Positions 23,406-32,282 of a stretch of DNA of 64,000 bases are shown piece after piece; the stretch's first letter is position 1; each line of letters opens with the position of its first letter. Location of the stretch: the NCBI GenBank assembly GCA_963785065.1, contig CAWATX010000003.1, positions 62,001 through 126,000 of the forward strand. Direction: 5' to 3'. The stretch is from CAVSRC01 sp963785065 (GTDB taxonomy: Bacteria > Pseudomonadota > Alphaproteobacteria > Rhizobiales > Kaistiaceae). Position numbers and translations under genes: made by a program. A model generated the notes under the pieces. That model was not told the DNA's origin and searched no databases. It was given only the letters and a program-made list of their open reading frames with translations.

Positions 23406-24344
23406 TCACAGGGCGCCGCGCAACTGTCCGTCGCCGTCCGGGGGCAAACGCCCGCCGCTCTTGCCCGTCGGGCCGGAGGGCACCGGCGGCCGCCGCGGCC
23501 GCAAGGCGGGAAGATTGAGCGTGTCGAGCAGGTTGCGGACCTCGTTGCGCGCCGAGATGTGGGAGAGCGTCGGCTCGCTTTCGCCGCCGTCGGCGCCGAA
23601 GGCGTCCAGCGCGGTCAGCCCGCAGGGAAACAGCTCGCGGAAGATGACGCGCTCCGAGATGCCGTCGGCGAGCCGGAAACCGGCCATTGCCGACAGCTGC
23701 TTGAGGCCGCGCTCGATATTGCGCCGGTTGCGGCTGGCAAGCGGCGTCTGGCGGTTGCGCACCACCACCCAGTCGCTCTCCCGGTCGTCGACCAGGCGCC
23801 GCTGGCGCAGCGATTCGGCCACCAGCTCGGCATAGTGGCTGGGGCCGAGGACCTCCAGCGTGTCGGCATCGACGCGGCCGAGCACGTCGAAATCGACGAA
23901 GCTGTCGTTGATCGGCGTGATCAGGGTGTCGGCCATGGCGTGGCTGACGCGCATCAGATAGGTGTTGTGGCCGGGCGTATCGATGACGACGTAGTCGAAG
24001 CCGTATTCGGTGCGGCTGACCGCCTCGGCGAAGGCGCGGAACTCGCGATCCTGCATCTCGGAGATGCGCTCGCCCTCGGCCGGCGGCACGGTGAAATGGA
24101 TCGGCACCTCGAGCGGCAGCCCGGTCTTCCTGGCCCAGGCGGCACGGTTCTCGACATAGCGGGTGAGCGAGCGCTGGCGGCCGTCGGTATCGATCGATGC
24201 GACGCGCGCCCCGCTCATCAGCAGGGCAACGATGACATGCATGGCCGTCGTCGACTTGCCCGAGCCCCCCTTCTCGTTGCCGAGAACAATGACGTGGGCA
24301 GGTTGGAACCTTCGCACCTCGCGCATCCTCGAATCCTTATCCAA
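23406..24344 (-). CDS. mipZ: MipZ-type division-plane positioning ATPase, copy 1
   Basis: A 312-residue ParA/MinD-superfamily P-loop ATPase that in Caulobacter and rhizobia forms a polar gradient with ParB and inhibits FtsZ. The deviant Walker A is NEKGGSGKSTTAMHV; switch I is in SIDTDGRQRSLTRYVENR; Walker B is YVVIDTPG; INDSFVDFDVLGRVD is the typical MipZ segment. The C-terminus is a Pro/Gly-rich tail of about 30 residues. A paralogue lies directly upstream at 24678-25586, separated by a 333-base inverted-repeat region. Confidence 0.9.
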   Translation of the reverse strand: MDKDSRMREVRRFQPAHVIVLGNEKGGSGKSTTAMHVIVALLMSGARVASIDTDGRQRSLTRYVENRAAWARKTGLPLEVPIHFTVPPAEGERISEMQDREFRAFAEAVSRTEYGFDYVVIDTPGHNTYLMRVSHAMADTLITPINDSFVDFDVLGRVDADTLEVLGPSHYAELVAESLRQRRLVDDRESDWVVVRNRQTPLASRNRRNIERGLKQLSAMAGFRLADGISERVIFRELFPCGLTALDAFGADGGESEPTLSHISARNEVRNLLDTLNLPALRPRRPPVPSGPTGKSGGRLPPDGDGQLRGAL

Positions 24345-24677
24345 TTCTAGAATGCACGCGTAATCCCACCATTGGGGGATTTGACGCGAAAAGATGGCAG
24401 GTGCGCTAAGAGCCTTTCACGGCCAGATGGGATCAATTCCGTTTCTCGACCGGCGGAGCGATCCGGCGTCGAGACCGGCGAAGGGCGATGTGGGGCATCG
24501 GTCGAGCCGGGATCGGCGTCGGGCGCCCGCCGGTCGGAAACCCGAAGGGACGGGCGCTTTTGCACCATTATCTTCGCCGTCGGTCTCGGCCGTACCCCGG
24601 GTACGTCCTTCACCCGCCGGCTTGATCCTGTCGCAAAATCGCTCCGTCGGAATGGTTCCATCTGGCCGCGAAAGGCT
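24345..24677. other. 333-base region between the two mipZ genes, filled by an inverted repeat
   Basis: No gene is evident. Nearly the whole gap is occupied by a structure whose two ends (from 24409 and to 24680) are imperfect inverted repeats, like an interspersed palindromic element or MITE. The promoter of mipZ copy 1 must lie in or beside it. Confidence 0.6.
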
Positions 24678-24680
24678 CTA
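24409..24680. repeat. MITE-like inverted repeat between the mipZ paralogues
   Basis: The left arm begins AGAGCCTTTCACGGCCAGAT at 24409 and continues to GATCAATTCCG. The right arm, read on the minus strand from about 24680, begins TAGAGCCTTTCGCGGCCAGA and continues TGGAACCATTCCG. About 30 positions match with a few substitutions. The interior is GC-rich. The right arm overlaps the stop codon of mipZ copy 2 (24678-24680), so insertion may have supplied that stop. Confidence 0.65.
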
Positions 24681-25586
24681 GAACACCGGCTCAGCGGCGG
24701 GAACAAACGGCAGCGGCGGCACGGCCTCCTCCGCCAGCGGCGCGGTCGCCGGTGCCGGCATCGGCAGGCGCAGGCAATCGATCAGCTCGCGGATTTCGGC
24801 GCGGGCGGCCACATGCGACATGGTTGGCCGGTGGCCGAGGATGGCGCGCTCGAACGGATCGAAGGCGGTCAACCCCACCGGGAAGAACTCGCGGAAGACG
24901 ACGCGCTCGGAAATACCGTGGGCGAGCCGGAAGCCGAGGCGTTCGGCAAGCAGCTCGAGCCCCTCGATCACATGGCGCTGATTGCGGCTCGACAGCATCG
25001 CCAGGCGATTGCGCACCACGATCCAGTCGGTCGCGTGCGGCATGCTGGTCAGGCGCTTGCCGCGCACTTCCTCGACCAGTTGGGCGTACTGGCTGAGGCC
25101 GGTGACCGAAAGCGGTGCGCCTTCGACACGGCCAAGCACGTCGAGATCGACGAAGCTGTCATTGACCGGCGTCACCAGCGTATCGGCGAGCGCGTGGCTG
25201 AGCCGCATGCGGTAGGAATCGTTGGCCGGCGTATCGATGACGACGAAATCCACGGTCTCGCCGAGCCTGTCGACGATCTCGGTGAAATCGGCGAATTCGC
25301 TGGCCTCGATATCGCGGATGCGCTCGCCCTCGCCGAGCTTGACCGAGAAATGGCTCGGCAGTTCCAGCGCCACGCCGCTGTGCCGGGCCCAGCGGTCGCG
25401 ATTCTCGAGGTAGCGGGTGAGCGAGAGCTGGCGGCTGTCGGTGTCGATGGAGGCAACCCGGCAGCCGGCCTTGAGCAAGGCGACGATGATGTGCATGGCA
25501 AGTGTCGACTTGCCGGAGCCGCCCTTCTCGTTGCCGAGAACGATGACGTGGGCTGGAGAATTTGCTGCCGGCAGGGCTGTGGCCAT
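24678..25586 (-). CDS. MipZ-type ATPase, copy 2 (tandem paralogue)
   Basis: A 302-residue ParA-family ATPase closely related to the neighbour at 23406. It has PAHVIVLGNEKGGSGKSTLA (Walker A), ASIDTDSRQLSLTRYLENRD, VVIDTPANDSYRM, and TPVNDSFVDLDVLGRVEG. All catalytic elements are retained, and the sequences have diverged substantially in the C-terminal third, so this is an old duplication. The C-terminus is a Pro/Ala-rich tail. Its TAG lies within the arm of the inverted repeat. Which copy is the true MipZ and which has a new role cannot be told from sequence. Confidence 0.88.
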   Translation of the reverse strand: MATALPAANSPAHVIVLGNEKGGSGKSTLAMHIIVALLKAGCRVASIDTDSRQLSLTRYLENRDRWARHSGVALELPSHFSVKLGEGERIRDIEASEFADFTEIVDRLGETVDFVVIDTPANDSYRMRLSHALADTLVTPVNDSFVDLDVLGRVEGAPLSVTGLSQYAQLVEEVRGKRLTSMPHATDWIVVRNRLAMLSSRNQRHVIEGLELLAERLGFRLAHGISERVVFREFFPVGLTAFDPFERAILGHRPTMSHVAARAEIRELIDCLRLPMPAPATAPLAEEAVPPLPFVPAAEPVF

Positions 25587-25715
25587 AGACGCGCGCCGTT
25601 CCAGAGATCGAGCCGAAGCTGGTAGTCCGCGCGAAAATGCACCAAAAGAGCCAATATTTCGTCAACGGCGGGCCGGAACGGCGGCATACCGCCGGTTAAG
25701 CCTAACGCCGGCCGC

Positions 25716-26147
25716 TCAGCGCAGGCCGAGCGCGGCCAGTTCGGCAAAGAATTCCGGCGGCAGGCCGCTGGCGCGGCCCCTTCTCAGGTCCGGCGGCGCG
25801 TCCTTGGCAGGGAAATAGCGCCAGCCCTGAAAGGGCCGCTTCGGCTGCCATTCGGTCGCCACGACCTTAGGCTCCAGCACCAGCCGGCAGCGACCGATGC
25901 CCTCTTTGTCGACAAAGGGGCGGATATCGAGAAGCCGCTGGCGGGCCTGCACATTGCCCTTGATGACCCAGTAGAGCGAGCCGCCGTCGAGCAATTCGAC
26001 GACCTGCTTGGGCACCATGCGGGTGACGTGATGGTGCTCCAGTGGCTCGCCGGCGCGGCGCTTCTCCGCCATGCGCATGGTGATCCATTCGGTGAGGTCG
26101 TCGATCGAATCGCAGCCGACGCAGAGCTTGATGAGATGCAGGGTCAT
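25716..26147 (-). CDS. DUF1489 family protein
   Basis: A 143-residue protein of the DUF1489 family, conserved in alphaproteobacteria and of unknown function. Diagnostic stretches are MTLHLIKLCVGCDSIDDL, HVTRMVPKQVVELLDGGSLYWVIKG and a C-terminal FQGWRYFPAKDAPPDL. The start at 26147 was chosen by family N-terminus; the frame stays open much further, antisense to trkH. It is divergent from trkH. Confidence 0.9.
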   Translation of the reverse strand: MTLHLIKLCVGCDSIDDLTEWITMRMAEKRRAGEPLEHHHVTRMVPKQVVELLDGGSLYWVIKGNVQARQRLLDIRPFVDKEGIGRCRLVLEPKVVATEWQPKRPFQGWRYFPAKDAPPDLRRGRASGLPPEFFAELAALGLR

Positions 26148-26307
26148 GGCCTGACAGTCGCCGCCCCATGGGGCCGCGTCAAATGCGGCGGGAGGTCTTT
26201 TCCACAGGTCGAAAAGGGCTTGCACAACCGGCGCAAACTGTTCATAGCGGCCAGCCGGCGCCCGCAGAAACCATGGCCTCCCCCGCGCCGCGCCGGCAGG
26301 TGAACGC

Positions 26308-27756
26308 ATGTTGCCGAAGATCTGGCCAGCCGTGCTCGCCCTCGGCTGGATCCTGCTGATAACCGCCGGCGGCGAGGTGCTGATGGCGCTGGTGGCGATC
26401 GCCGACGCCGACGCCGGGGCGAAGGATTTCTGGATCAGCGCCGCGATTACCGCGACCGTGGCGGGCGCCTGCATCCTCACCACCAAGGGTCGCGCCTTCG
26501 AGCTGCGCTTCCGCGACGCCGCCTTCCTGACCTCCGTATCCTGGTTCGTGGTTCCCGCCTTCGCCGCCCTGCCGCTCATGGCGCACCCGATCGGCCTCAA
26601 TTTCGTCGATGCCTATTTCGAGATGGTTTCCGGCTTCACCACCACCGGATCGACCGTGATGACCGGCCTCGACACCACACCGGCTTCGATCCTGCTGTGG
26701 CGTTCGACCGTCCAATGGCTGGGCGGGCTTGGCATCATCGGGCTGGCGATCATCATCCTGCCGTTCCTGAGGATCGGCGGCATGCAGCTTTTCCGCATGG
26801 AATCCTCCGACCGTTCGGAGGACGTGATCCCCAAGGCGGGCCACGTCGCCGGGCTGGTGGGCCGGGTCTACGTCGCGCTGACGGTCGCCTGTACGCTCAC
26901 CTACTGGGCGCTCGGCATGTCGCCCTTCGACGCGCTCAACTATGCGCTGACGACGCTGCCGACCGCCGGTTACGCCACCCACGACGCCTCCTTCGGCTAT
27001 TTCCACAGCCCGGCGCTGGAATGGGCAGGCGTGGTCTTCATGATCTCCGGTGCCCTGCCGATGATCGCCTATCTAAGGGTGCTCAGGCCGGGAAGCTGGC
27101 GCGAGCGCATCGACCCGCAGATCCCGGTCTTCCTGGGGATGCTCGTGGTCTTCACGGTTTTGGTCACCCTCTATGTGTGGCTGACCGGGCAGCTTCCCTT
27201 CTTTTCCGCGCTGACCGAAGCGGCGTTCAACATCACCTCGGTGGTGACCACGACCGGTTTCGCCTCGACCGACTATCTCAAATGGGGCCCGTTCGTAGCG
27301 GTCAGCTTCGTGCTGTTCACCTTTCCCGGCGGCTGCACGGGCTCGACCGCCGGCGGCCTCAAGACGATGCGGCTGATGGTGCTCTACCGCATTGCCAAGC
27401 AGCATGTGATGCACATGATCCACCCGCACCGCACCTCGCCCATCCACTACGGCGGCAAGGTGCTCAGCGATGACGAGGTCGGCTCGGTCGGCACCTTCGC
27501 CTTCCTCTACCTGGCAACCTTCGCGGTCCTGTCGCTGGCCGTGGCGCTCACCGGGCTCGACATGGAAACCGCCATGTCGGCAGTATCGGAGTGCATGGCC
27601 AATGCCGGCCCGGGCATCGGCCCGATCATCGGCCCCGCCGGCAATTTCGCCAGCCTGTCGGACACGAGCAAGATGCTGCTGTCGGCCGCGATGATCCTCG
27701 GCCGCCTGGAGATCCAGGGCGTGCTGATCCTCTTCCTGCCGAGCTTCTATCTCTGA
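26308..27756 (+). CDS. trkH: TrkH family potassium uptake channel
   Basis: A 482-residue integral membrane K+ transporter with four M1-P-M2 repeats. Selectivity-filter segments are visible in order: SGFTTTGSTVMTG, TTLPTAGYATHD, SVVTTTGFASTD and ANAGPGIGPI. The Gly of each filter is present. LLWRSTVQWLGGLGIIGLAI is a TrkH hallmark. It acts with a cytosolic TrkA (not in this window). It is convergent with kup, another potassium importer, ten bases away. Confidence 0.95.
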   Translation: MLPKIWPAVLALGWILLITAGGEVLMALVAIADADAGAKDFWISAAITATVAGACILTTKGRAFELRFRDAAFLTSVSWFVVPAFAALPLMAHPIGLNFVDAYFEMVSGFTTTGSTVMTGLDTTPASILLWRSTVQWLGGLGIIGLAIIILPFLRIGGMQLFRMESSDRSEDVIPKAGHVAGLVGRVYVALTVACTLTYWALGMSPFDALNYALTTLPTAGYATHDASFGYFHSPALEWAGVVFMISGALPMIAYLRVLRPGSWRERIDPQIPVFLGMLVVFTVLVTLYVWLTGQLPFFSALTEAAFNITSVVTTTGFASTDYLKWGPFVAVSFVLFTFPGGCTGSTAGGLKTMRLMVLYRIAKQHVMHMIHPHRTSPIHYGGKVLSDDEVGSVGTFAFLYLATFAVLSLAVALTGLDMETAMSAVSECMANAGPGIGPIIGPAGNFASLSDTSKMLLSAAMILGRLEIQGVLILFLPSFYL

Positions 27757-27766
27757 GGCGGGCGCC

Positions 27767-29713
27767 TCAGATGGTAACCTGGGTGCCGATCTCGACGACG
27801 CGATCGGTGGGCAGGCCGAAATAGCTGGAGGCATCGTCGGCGTTGCGCGCCAGCGGGATGAATATCCTGTCCTGCCACAGCGGCAGGCCGGACTTCTTCG
27901 AGGCTTTCAGCGAGCGCCGCGACAGGAAGAAGGTGGTCTTCATCACGTCGTAGGAGAAGGCCTCGTCCTTGATGCGCGACAGCGTGCGCGGCAGGTTCGG
28001 CGCCTCGGTGAAGCCGAAGCGCACGGTGATGCGCAGGAAGGACGCCGAGACCTGTTCGAGCGCCGTACGCTCCTTGGCTGGCACCCGCGGCCGGTCGTCC
28101 ATGACGACCGTCAGGATGACGTTCAGCTCATGCAGCACATGGAAGTGCTTGAGGCTGTGGAGCAGCGCCGTCGGCGTCGAGTCCGGATCGCTGGTGAGGA
28201 AGATCGCCGTGCCGGCGATGCGCGGCGGCGGGTCGGCCTCGAGCTTGTCGACCAGATCGGTGAGCGGCACCTCCAGCCGGCGCGTCTTGGCGAACAGCAC
28301 ATGGTTGCCGCGGCGCCAGGTGAGCATGACGATCATCAGCCCGGCAGCGAGCAGCACCGGCACCCAGCCGCCGGACATGATCTTGAGGAGGTTGGCGACC
28401 AGGAAGGCGACGTCGACCACCAGGAACGGCAGGACCAGCGCCGCGGCGGCGAGCAGGTGCCATTGCCACGCCCGCCAGATGACGATGAAGGCGAGCAGCG
28501 CCGTGACCACCATGGTGCCGGTGACCGCAATGCCGTAGGCGCCGGCGAGTGCACCGGATGAGCGGAACAGGCCGACCAGCAGCAGCACGCCGATGAGCAG
28601 AAAGGTGTTAACCCGTGGCACGAAGATCTGGCCGGGATGGGCCTCCGACGTGTGGCGGACATCCAGCCGCGGCAGCAGGCCAAGCTGAACCGCCTGACGG
28701 CTCATCGAGTAGGTGCCGGTGATCACCGCCTGGCTGGCGATGACCGTGGCCGCTGTCGCCAGGATGACCACCGGCAGCCGCGCCCAATCGGGATAGAGCA
28801 GGAAGAATGGGTTGCTGACCGTCTTGGGGAGGGCCAGCACCAGCGCGCCCTGGCCGAAATAGTTGATGACCAGCGCCGGCAGCACGAGACCGAGCCAGGC
28901 GACCTGGATGGGCCGCCGTCCGAAATGGCCGAGATCGGCATAGAGCGCCTCGGCGCCGGTGACGGCGAGGAAGACGGCGCCCAGGGTCACCAGGCTGACC
29001 AGTTCGTGGGCGAACAGGAACTCGGCCGCATAGAACGGGTTGAGGGCAAGCAGTACCACCGGATAGCGGACGATCGGCACGATGCCGGCACCGGCGAGTA
29101 CCACGAACCATACGGCACTCACCGGCCCGAAGAGCGCCGCCACGCGGTGGGTGCCGCGCGACTGGACGAGGAAGAGCGCAATCAGGATGACGAAGGTCAG
29201 CGGCAGCACCGAGGATTGCAGCACCGGCTCGACCACTTCCAGGCCCTCGACGGCGGAGAGCACCGACAGCGCCGGCGTGATGATGGCATTGCCGTAGAAC
29301 AGCGCCGCCGCAGTCACGCCGAGCACGACGATGAGCGGTGCCGCGCGCTTGAACAATTCCTGGGCGAGGGCCATGAGCGCGAAGGTGCCACCCTCCCCGC
29401 GGTTGTCGGCGCGCGTCAGGATCAGCACGTATTTCAGCGTGACGACGATGATGAGCGACCAGAAGATCAGCGACAGGACGCCGAGCACGCTGGCGCGATC
29501 GACGACGCCGCCGACCGCGGCGGCCTGCATCGCCTCGCGGAAGGCATAGATCGGGCTGGTGCCGATGTCGCCGTAGACGATCCCGATGGAACCGACGGTG
29601 AGTGCCCAGAAGCCGGCCGTCGGCAATGAGGGGTCGGCGCCGTTCTGCGTCGCCGTGCTGGACGTGGCAGAGTCCAAGACAAAGAGCCGTTGTTGCACCG
29701 CAGCAGGCGGCAA
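27767..29713 (-). CDS. kup: Kup, low-affinity potassium transporter
   Basis: A 648-residue Kup/HAK/KT K+-H+ symporter with about twelve transmembrane helices. It starts with GFWALTVGSIGIVYGDIGTSPIYAFREA, the family signature, followed by TRADNRGEGGTFALMALAQE and a cytoplasmic C-terminal domain with TKTTFFLSRRSLK-like sequence. The start is uncertain: TTG at 29713 opens the frame, but GTG six codons in is equally possible and neither has a strong ribosome binding site. It is convergent with trkH. Confidence 0.93.
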   Translation of the reverse strand: MPPAAVQQRLFVLDSATSSTATQNGADPSLPTAGFWALTVGSIGIVYGDIGTSPIYAFREAMQAAAVGGVVDRASVLGVLSLIFWSLIIVVTLKYVLILTRADNRGEGGTFALMALAQELFKRAAPLIVVLGVTAAALFYGNAIITPALSVLSAVEGLEVVEPVLQSSVLPLTFVILIALFLVQSRGTHRVAALFGPVSAVWFVVLAGAGIVPIVRYPVVLLALNPFYAAEFLFAHELVSLVTLGAVFLAVTGAEALYADLGHFGRRPIQVAWLGLVLPALVINYFGQGALVLALPKTVSNPFFLLYPDWARLPVVILATAATVIASQAVITGTYSMSRQAVQLGLLPRLDVRHTSEAHPGQIFVPRVNTFLLIGVLLLVGLFRSSGALAGAYGIAVTGTMVVTALLAFIVIWRAWQWHLLAAAALVLPFLVVDVAFLVANLLKIMSGGWVPVLLAAGLMIVMLTWRRGNHVLFAKTRRLEVPLTDLVDKLEADPPPRIAGTAIFLTSDPDSTPTALLHSLKHFHVLHELNVILTVVMDDRPRVPAKERTALEQVSASFLRITVRFGFTEAPNLPRTLSRIKDEAFSYDVMKTTFFLSRRSLKASKKSGLPLWQDRIFIPLARNADDASSYFGLPTDRVVEIGTQVTI

Positions 29714-29799
29714 AGCGGGGCTTCTAGCACCTTTGGCCGGGACGAGTCACGCCGGGGCGCAACCGCACGCTCGTCGCCCCGGTCACGTGATGTCAGGCG

Positions 29800-30669
29800 T
29801 CAGCTCGCCAGCTTCACCGGGATCTTGATGTAGGAGACGCCGTTGGCGTCGGGTGGCGGCAGCTTGCCGGCGCGGATGTTGGTCTGGATCGACGGCAAGA
29901 GCAGGAGCGGCGCCGCCAGCTTGGCATCGCGACCCTCGCGCCATGCGACGAACTGGTCCTCGCTGACGCCGTCGAGTTGCACGTTCTTGCGCTCCTCGCC
30001 GATGGTCGTTTCCCAAGCGTAGTCCTTGCGGCCCTCGGGCAGATAGTCGTGGCAGACGAAGATGCGCGTCTCGTCGGGCAGCGCCAGAAGCTTCTCGATC
30101 GAGCGGTAGAGCGTGCGCGCGTCGCCGCCGGGGAAGTCGGCGCGGGCGGTGCCGTAATCGGGCATGAACAGCGTATCGCCGACGAAGACGGCGTTGCCGA
30201 CCACATAGGAGACACAGGCCGGGGTGTGGCCGGGCGTGTGCAGGATAGTGGCGTCGAGATTGCCGATCGCAAAGTGCTCGCCCTCGGCGAACAGGTGATC
30301 GAACTCGCTGCCGTCGCCGGAGACGTCGGTGGCGTTGAACACCGGACGGAAGATCTTCTGCACCTCGCGGATGTGCTCGCCGATGCCGACCTTGGCGCCG
30401 GTCTTGAGCTTCACATAAGGGGCGCCGGACAGATGGTCGGCATGGGCGTGGGTCTCAAGCACCCAATCGACGGTGACGCCCGCCTCCTCCACCGCCTTGA
30501 GGATGGCGTCGGCGGAATGAGTGTCGGCCTTGCCAGTGCGCTGATCATAGTCGAGCACCGGGTCGACGATCGCCGCGTGCTTGGTCTCAGGGTCGGTGAT
30601 GAGGTAGCTGACCGTGTTGGTCGCCGGGTCGAAAAAGGCGCGAACCTGCGGATTCGCCGGGGCGGTCAT
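29800..30669 (-). CDS. MBL-fold metallohydrolase (ETHE1/Blh-like persulfide dioxygenase)
   Basis: A 289-residue metallo-beta-lactamase-fold enzyme related to Blh of the BigR operon and to ETHE1 persulfide dioxygenases. Metal ligands are ETHAHADHLSG (H-x-H-x-D-H), LHTPGHTPAC, and later VGDTLFMPDYGTARADFPGG and FVCHDY. It probably oxidises glutathione persulfide during sulfide detoxification. The ATG at 30669 with GGAG six bases before is preferred over one four codons upstream. It is divergent from the ArsR gene, with the likely operator between them. Confidence 0.88.
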   Translation of the reverse strand: MTAPANPQVRAFFDPATNTVSYLITDPETKHAAIVDPVLDYDQRTGKADTHSADAILKAVEEAGVTVDWVLETHAHADHLSGAPYVKLKTGAKVGIGEHIREVQKIFRPVFNATDVSGDGSEFDHLFAEGEHFAIGNLDATILHTPGHTPACVSYVVGNAVFVGDTLFMPDYGTARADFPGGDARTLYRSIEKLLALPDETRIFVCHDYLPEGRKDYAWETTIGEERKNVQLDGVSEDQFVAWREGRDAKLAAPLLLLPSIQTNIRAGKLPPPDANGVSYIKIPVKLAS

Positions 30670-30700
30670 GGGGGACTCCATTTTCGAGTTGTTCCAAGTC

Positions 30701-30735
30701 TTGACTTATATATTAGTGCCTCCTAAATTAGTCAA
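30701..30735. promoter_or_regulatory. AT-rich divergent promoter with inverted repeat, candidate BigR/SqrR operator
   Basis: TTGACT (30701-30706) and AGTCAA (30730-30735) are exact inverted repeats around an AT-rich stretch (TATATATTAG...CTAAATT) between the MBL and ArsR genes. The low-GC block stands out from the surroundings. BigR/SqrR repressors bind such AT-rich sites in their own divergent promoters. Confidence 0.5.
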
Positions 30736-30755
30736 TGCTAATGGACAGGATGACG

Positions 30756-31106
30756 ATGCAAGCACCGCTCACCGCCGATTTCGGCGACCTCGCCAACAAG
30801 GCCGAGGAAGCCTCCCACATGATGAAGCTGCTCTCCAACGAGCGGCGCTTGTTGCTGCTGTGCCATCTGGCCGATGCCGGCGAGATGAGCGTCGGGGCAC
30901 TGGCCGACAGCGTTGGCCTGAGCCAGTCGGCGGCGTCCCAGCACTTGGCCCTGATGCGCGAGGACGGGCTCATCACCTTCCGGCGCGACGGCCAGACCCT
31001 GCACTACAAGATCGACCACCCCAAGGTGGCGCCGTTCCTGTCCATGCTGAAGTCCGTGTTCTGCAACCCGCCGGCCTCCCCCGGCAAGAGGAAAGCCACA
31101 TGCTGA
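30756..31106 (+). CDS. ArsR family repressor, BigR/SqrR type (sulfide/persulfide sensing)
   Basis: A winged-helix repressor of 116 aa. The HTH is MKLLSNERRLLLLCHL...MSVGALADSVGLSQSAASQHLALMREDGLI. Two cysteines, Cys36 (LLLLCHL) and Cys103 (KSVFCNP), occupy the positions that form a disulfide or polysulfide bridge in BigR and SqrR, which lack the metal sites of classical ArsR. The start at 30756 has GGACAGG six bases upstream; ATGs at 30735, 30741 and 30750 are also in frame. It overlaps the rhodanese gene by seven bases. Confidence 0.85.
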   Translation: MQAPLTADFGDLANKAEEASHMMKLLSNERRLLLLCHLADAGEMSVGALADSVGLSQSAASQHLALMREDGLITFRRDGQTLHYKIDHPKVAPFLSMLKSVFCNPPASPGKRKATC

Positions 31107-31414
31107 AAGACATCAACGCCGTTGAGGCACATGACCTGATCGAGAACAACGCCGTCCTTGTCGACGTCCGCGAGCGCTACGAGATGGCGGCGGAACGGAT
31201 TCCCGGCGCCGTCGAACTCCCCCTTTCGGAGTTGGCGCGCGGCAAGCCCGCCAACCTTCCCCAGGACCGGCCCGTGGTCTTCCATTGCGCCTCAGGCAAC
31301 CGCACCAAGGTCAACGGCAGGGCCCTGGCCTCGCTGACCAACGGCAACGCCTACAATCTGGTCGGCGGCATTTTCGGCTGGAAGCGCGCCGGCTTCCAGA
31401 CCATCTGCGGCTGA
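31100..31414 (+). CDS. Single-domain rhodanese-like sulfurtransferase
   Basis: A 104-residue rhodanese. The active-site loop is FHCASGNRTKVNG with Cys63 as the persulfide-carrying residue, and VLVDVRERYEMAAERIPGAVELPLSEL is the conserved first half. It probably transfers sulfane sulfur between low-molecular thiols and the MBL enzyme. The ATG lies inside the ArsR gene (seven-base overlap, ATGCTGA), so it is translationally coupled to its regulator. Confidence 0.93.
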   Translation: MLKDINAVEAHDLIENNAVLVDVRERYEMAAERIPGAVELPLSELARGKPANLPQDRPVVFHCASGNRTKVNGRALASLTNGNAYNLVGGIFGWKRAGFQTICG

Positions 31415-31487
31415 CACCGCCCATCAACGCTGGAACGGAAGGCGGCGTGCCGGACCTCAGGGTCGAACGGCGCGTCCTTATCTCTGG

Positions 31488-32282
31488 ATGACATTTACTC
31501 AGGACGTGCTGGCGGTTCTCTCCGGCAGCCTTGTCGGATTCTCGCTCGGCCTCATCGGCGGTGGCGGCTCGGTGCTGGCCGTGCCGCTGCTGGTCTATGT
31601 GGTCGGGGTGAAGAGCCCGCATATCGCCATCGGCACCAGTGCGCTGGCGGTGGCCGCCAATGCCGCGGTCAATCTGTTCAGCCACTGGCGCGCGGGCAGC
31701 GTCAAGGCGGCCTGCGCCGTCACCTACGCCCTCTTCGGCATCGCCGGCGCCGCCATCGGCTCGACGGTGGGCAAGGCGATCGACGGCAACCACCTGCTGG
31801 CGCTGTTCGGCGTCGTCATGATCGTCATCGCCGTCTCCATGGTGCGCCGGCCGCCAGCCGCCGGACATCCCGAGGTGCAGCTCAACCGCGCCAGCGCCGG
31901 GCGCCTCGTTCCCCGTCTCGCTGCCGCCGCGCTCGCCACCGGCTTCCTCTCCGGCTTCTTCGGCATCGGCGGCGGCTTCCTGATCGTTCCCGGCCTGGTG
32001 ATGGCGACCGGCATGCCGCTGATCAACGCCATCGGCTCCTCGCTGGTCTCGGTGACCACCTTCGGCGCCACCACAGCGGCCAACTATGCGCTCTCCGGCC
32101 TGGTCGACTGGTGGATCGTGCTCCTGCTGCTCGTCGGCGGCGCGCTTGGCGGTTTCGCGGGCACGGCGGCAGCGCGCCGCCTCGCCGGCCAGCGCCGCTG
32201 GCTTGCGACCGCCTTCGCCGTCATCGTCGGCGTCGTCGGCGTCTATGTGGTGTGGCGCGGGGTCGGGGCGATCCTCGGCTGA
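31488..32282 (+). CDS. TauE/SafE family membrane permease (sulfite/sulfur-anion exporter)
   Basis: A 264-residue membrane protein with about eight helices. The two half-repeats are seen as FSLGLIGGGGSVLAVPLLVY and FLSGFFGIGGGFLIVPGLVM, each with the TauE/SafE glycine motif. In BigR operons this permease exports sulfite formed from persulfide. It lies 73 bases after the rhodanese gene and is probably in the same operon. Its last 40 bases overlap the convergent P-loop gene. Confidence 0.9.
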   Translation: MTFTQDVLAVLSGSLVGFSLGLIGGGGSVLAVPLLVYVVGVKSPHIAIGTSALAVAANAAVNLFSHWRAGSVKAACAVTYALFGIAGAAIGSTVGKAIDGNHLLALFGVVMIVIAVSMVRRPPAAGHPEVQLNRASAGRLVPRLAAAALATGFLSGFFGIGGGFLIVPGLVMATGMPLINAIGSSLVSVTTFGATTAANYALSGLVDWWIVLLLLVGGALGGFAGTAAARRLAGQRRWLATAFAVIVGVVGVYVVWRGVGAILG

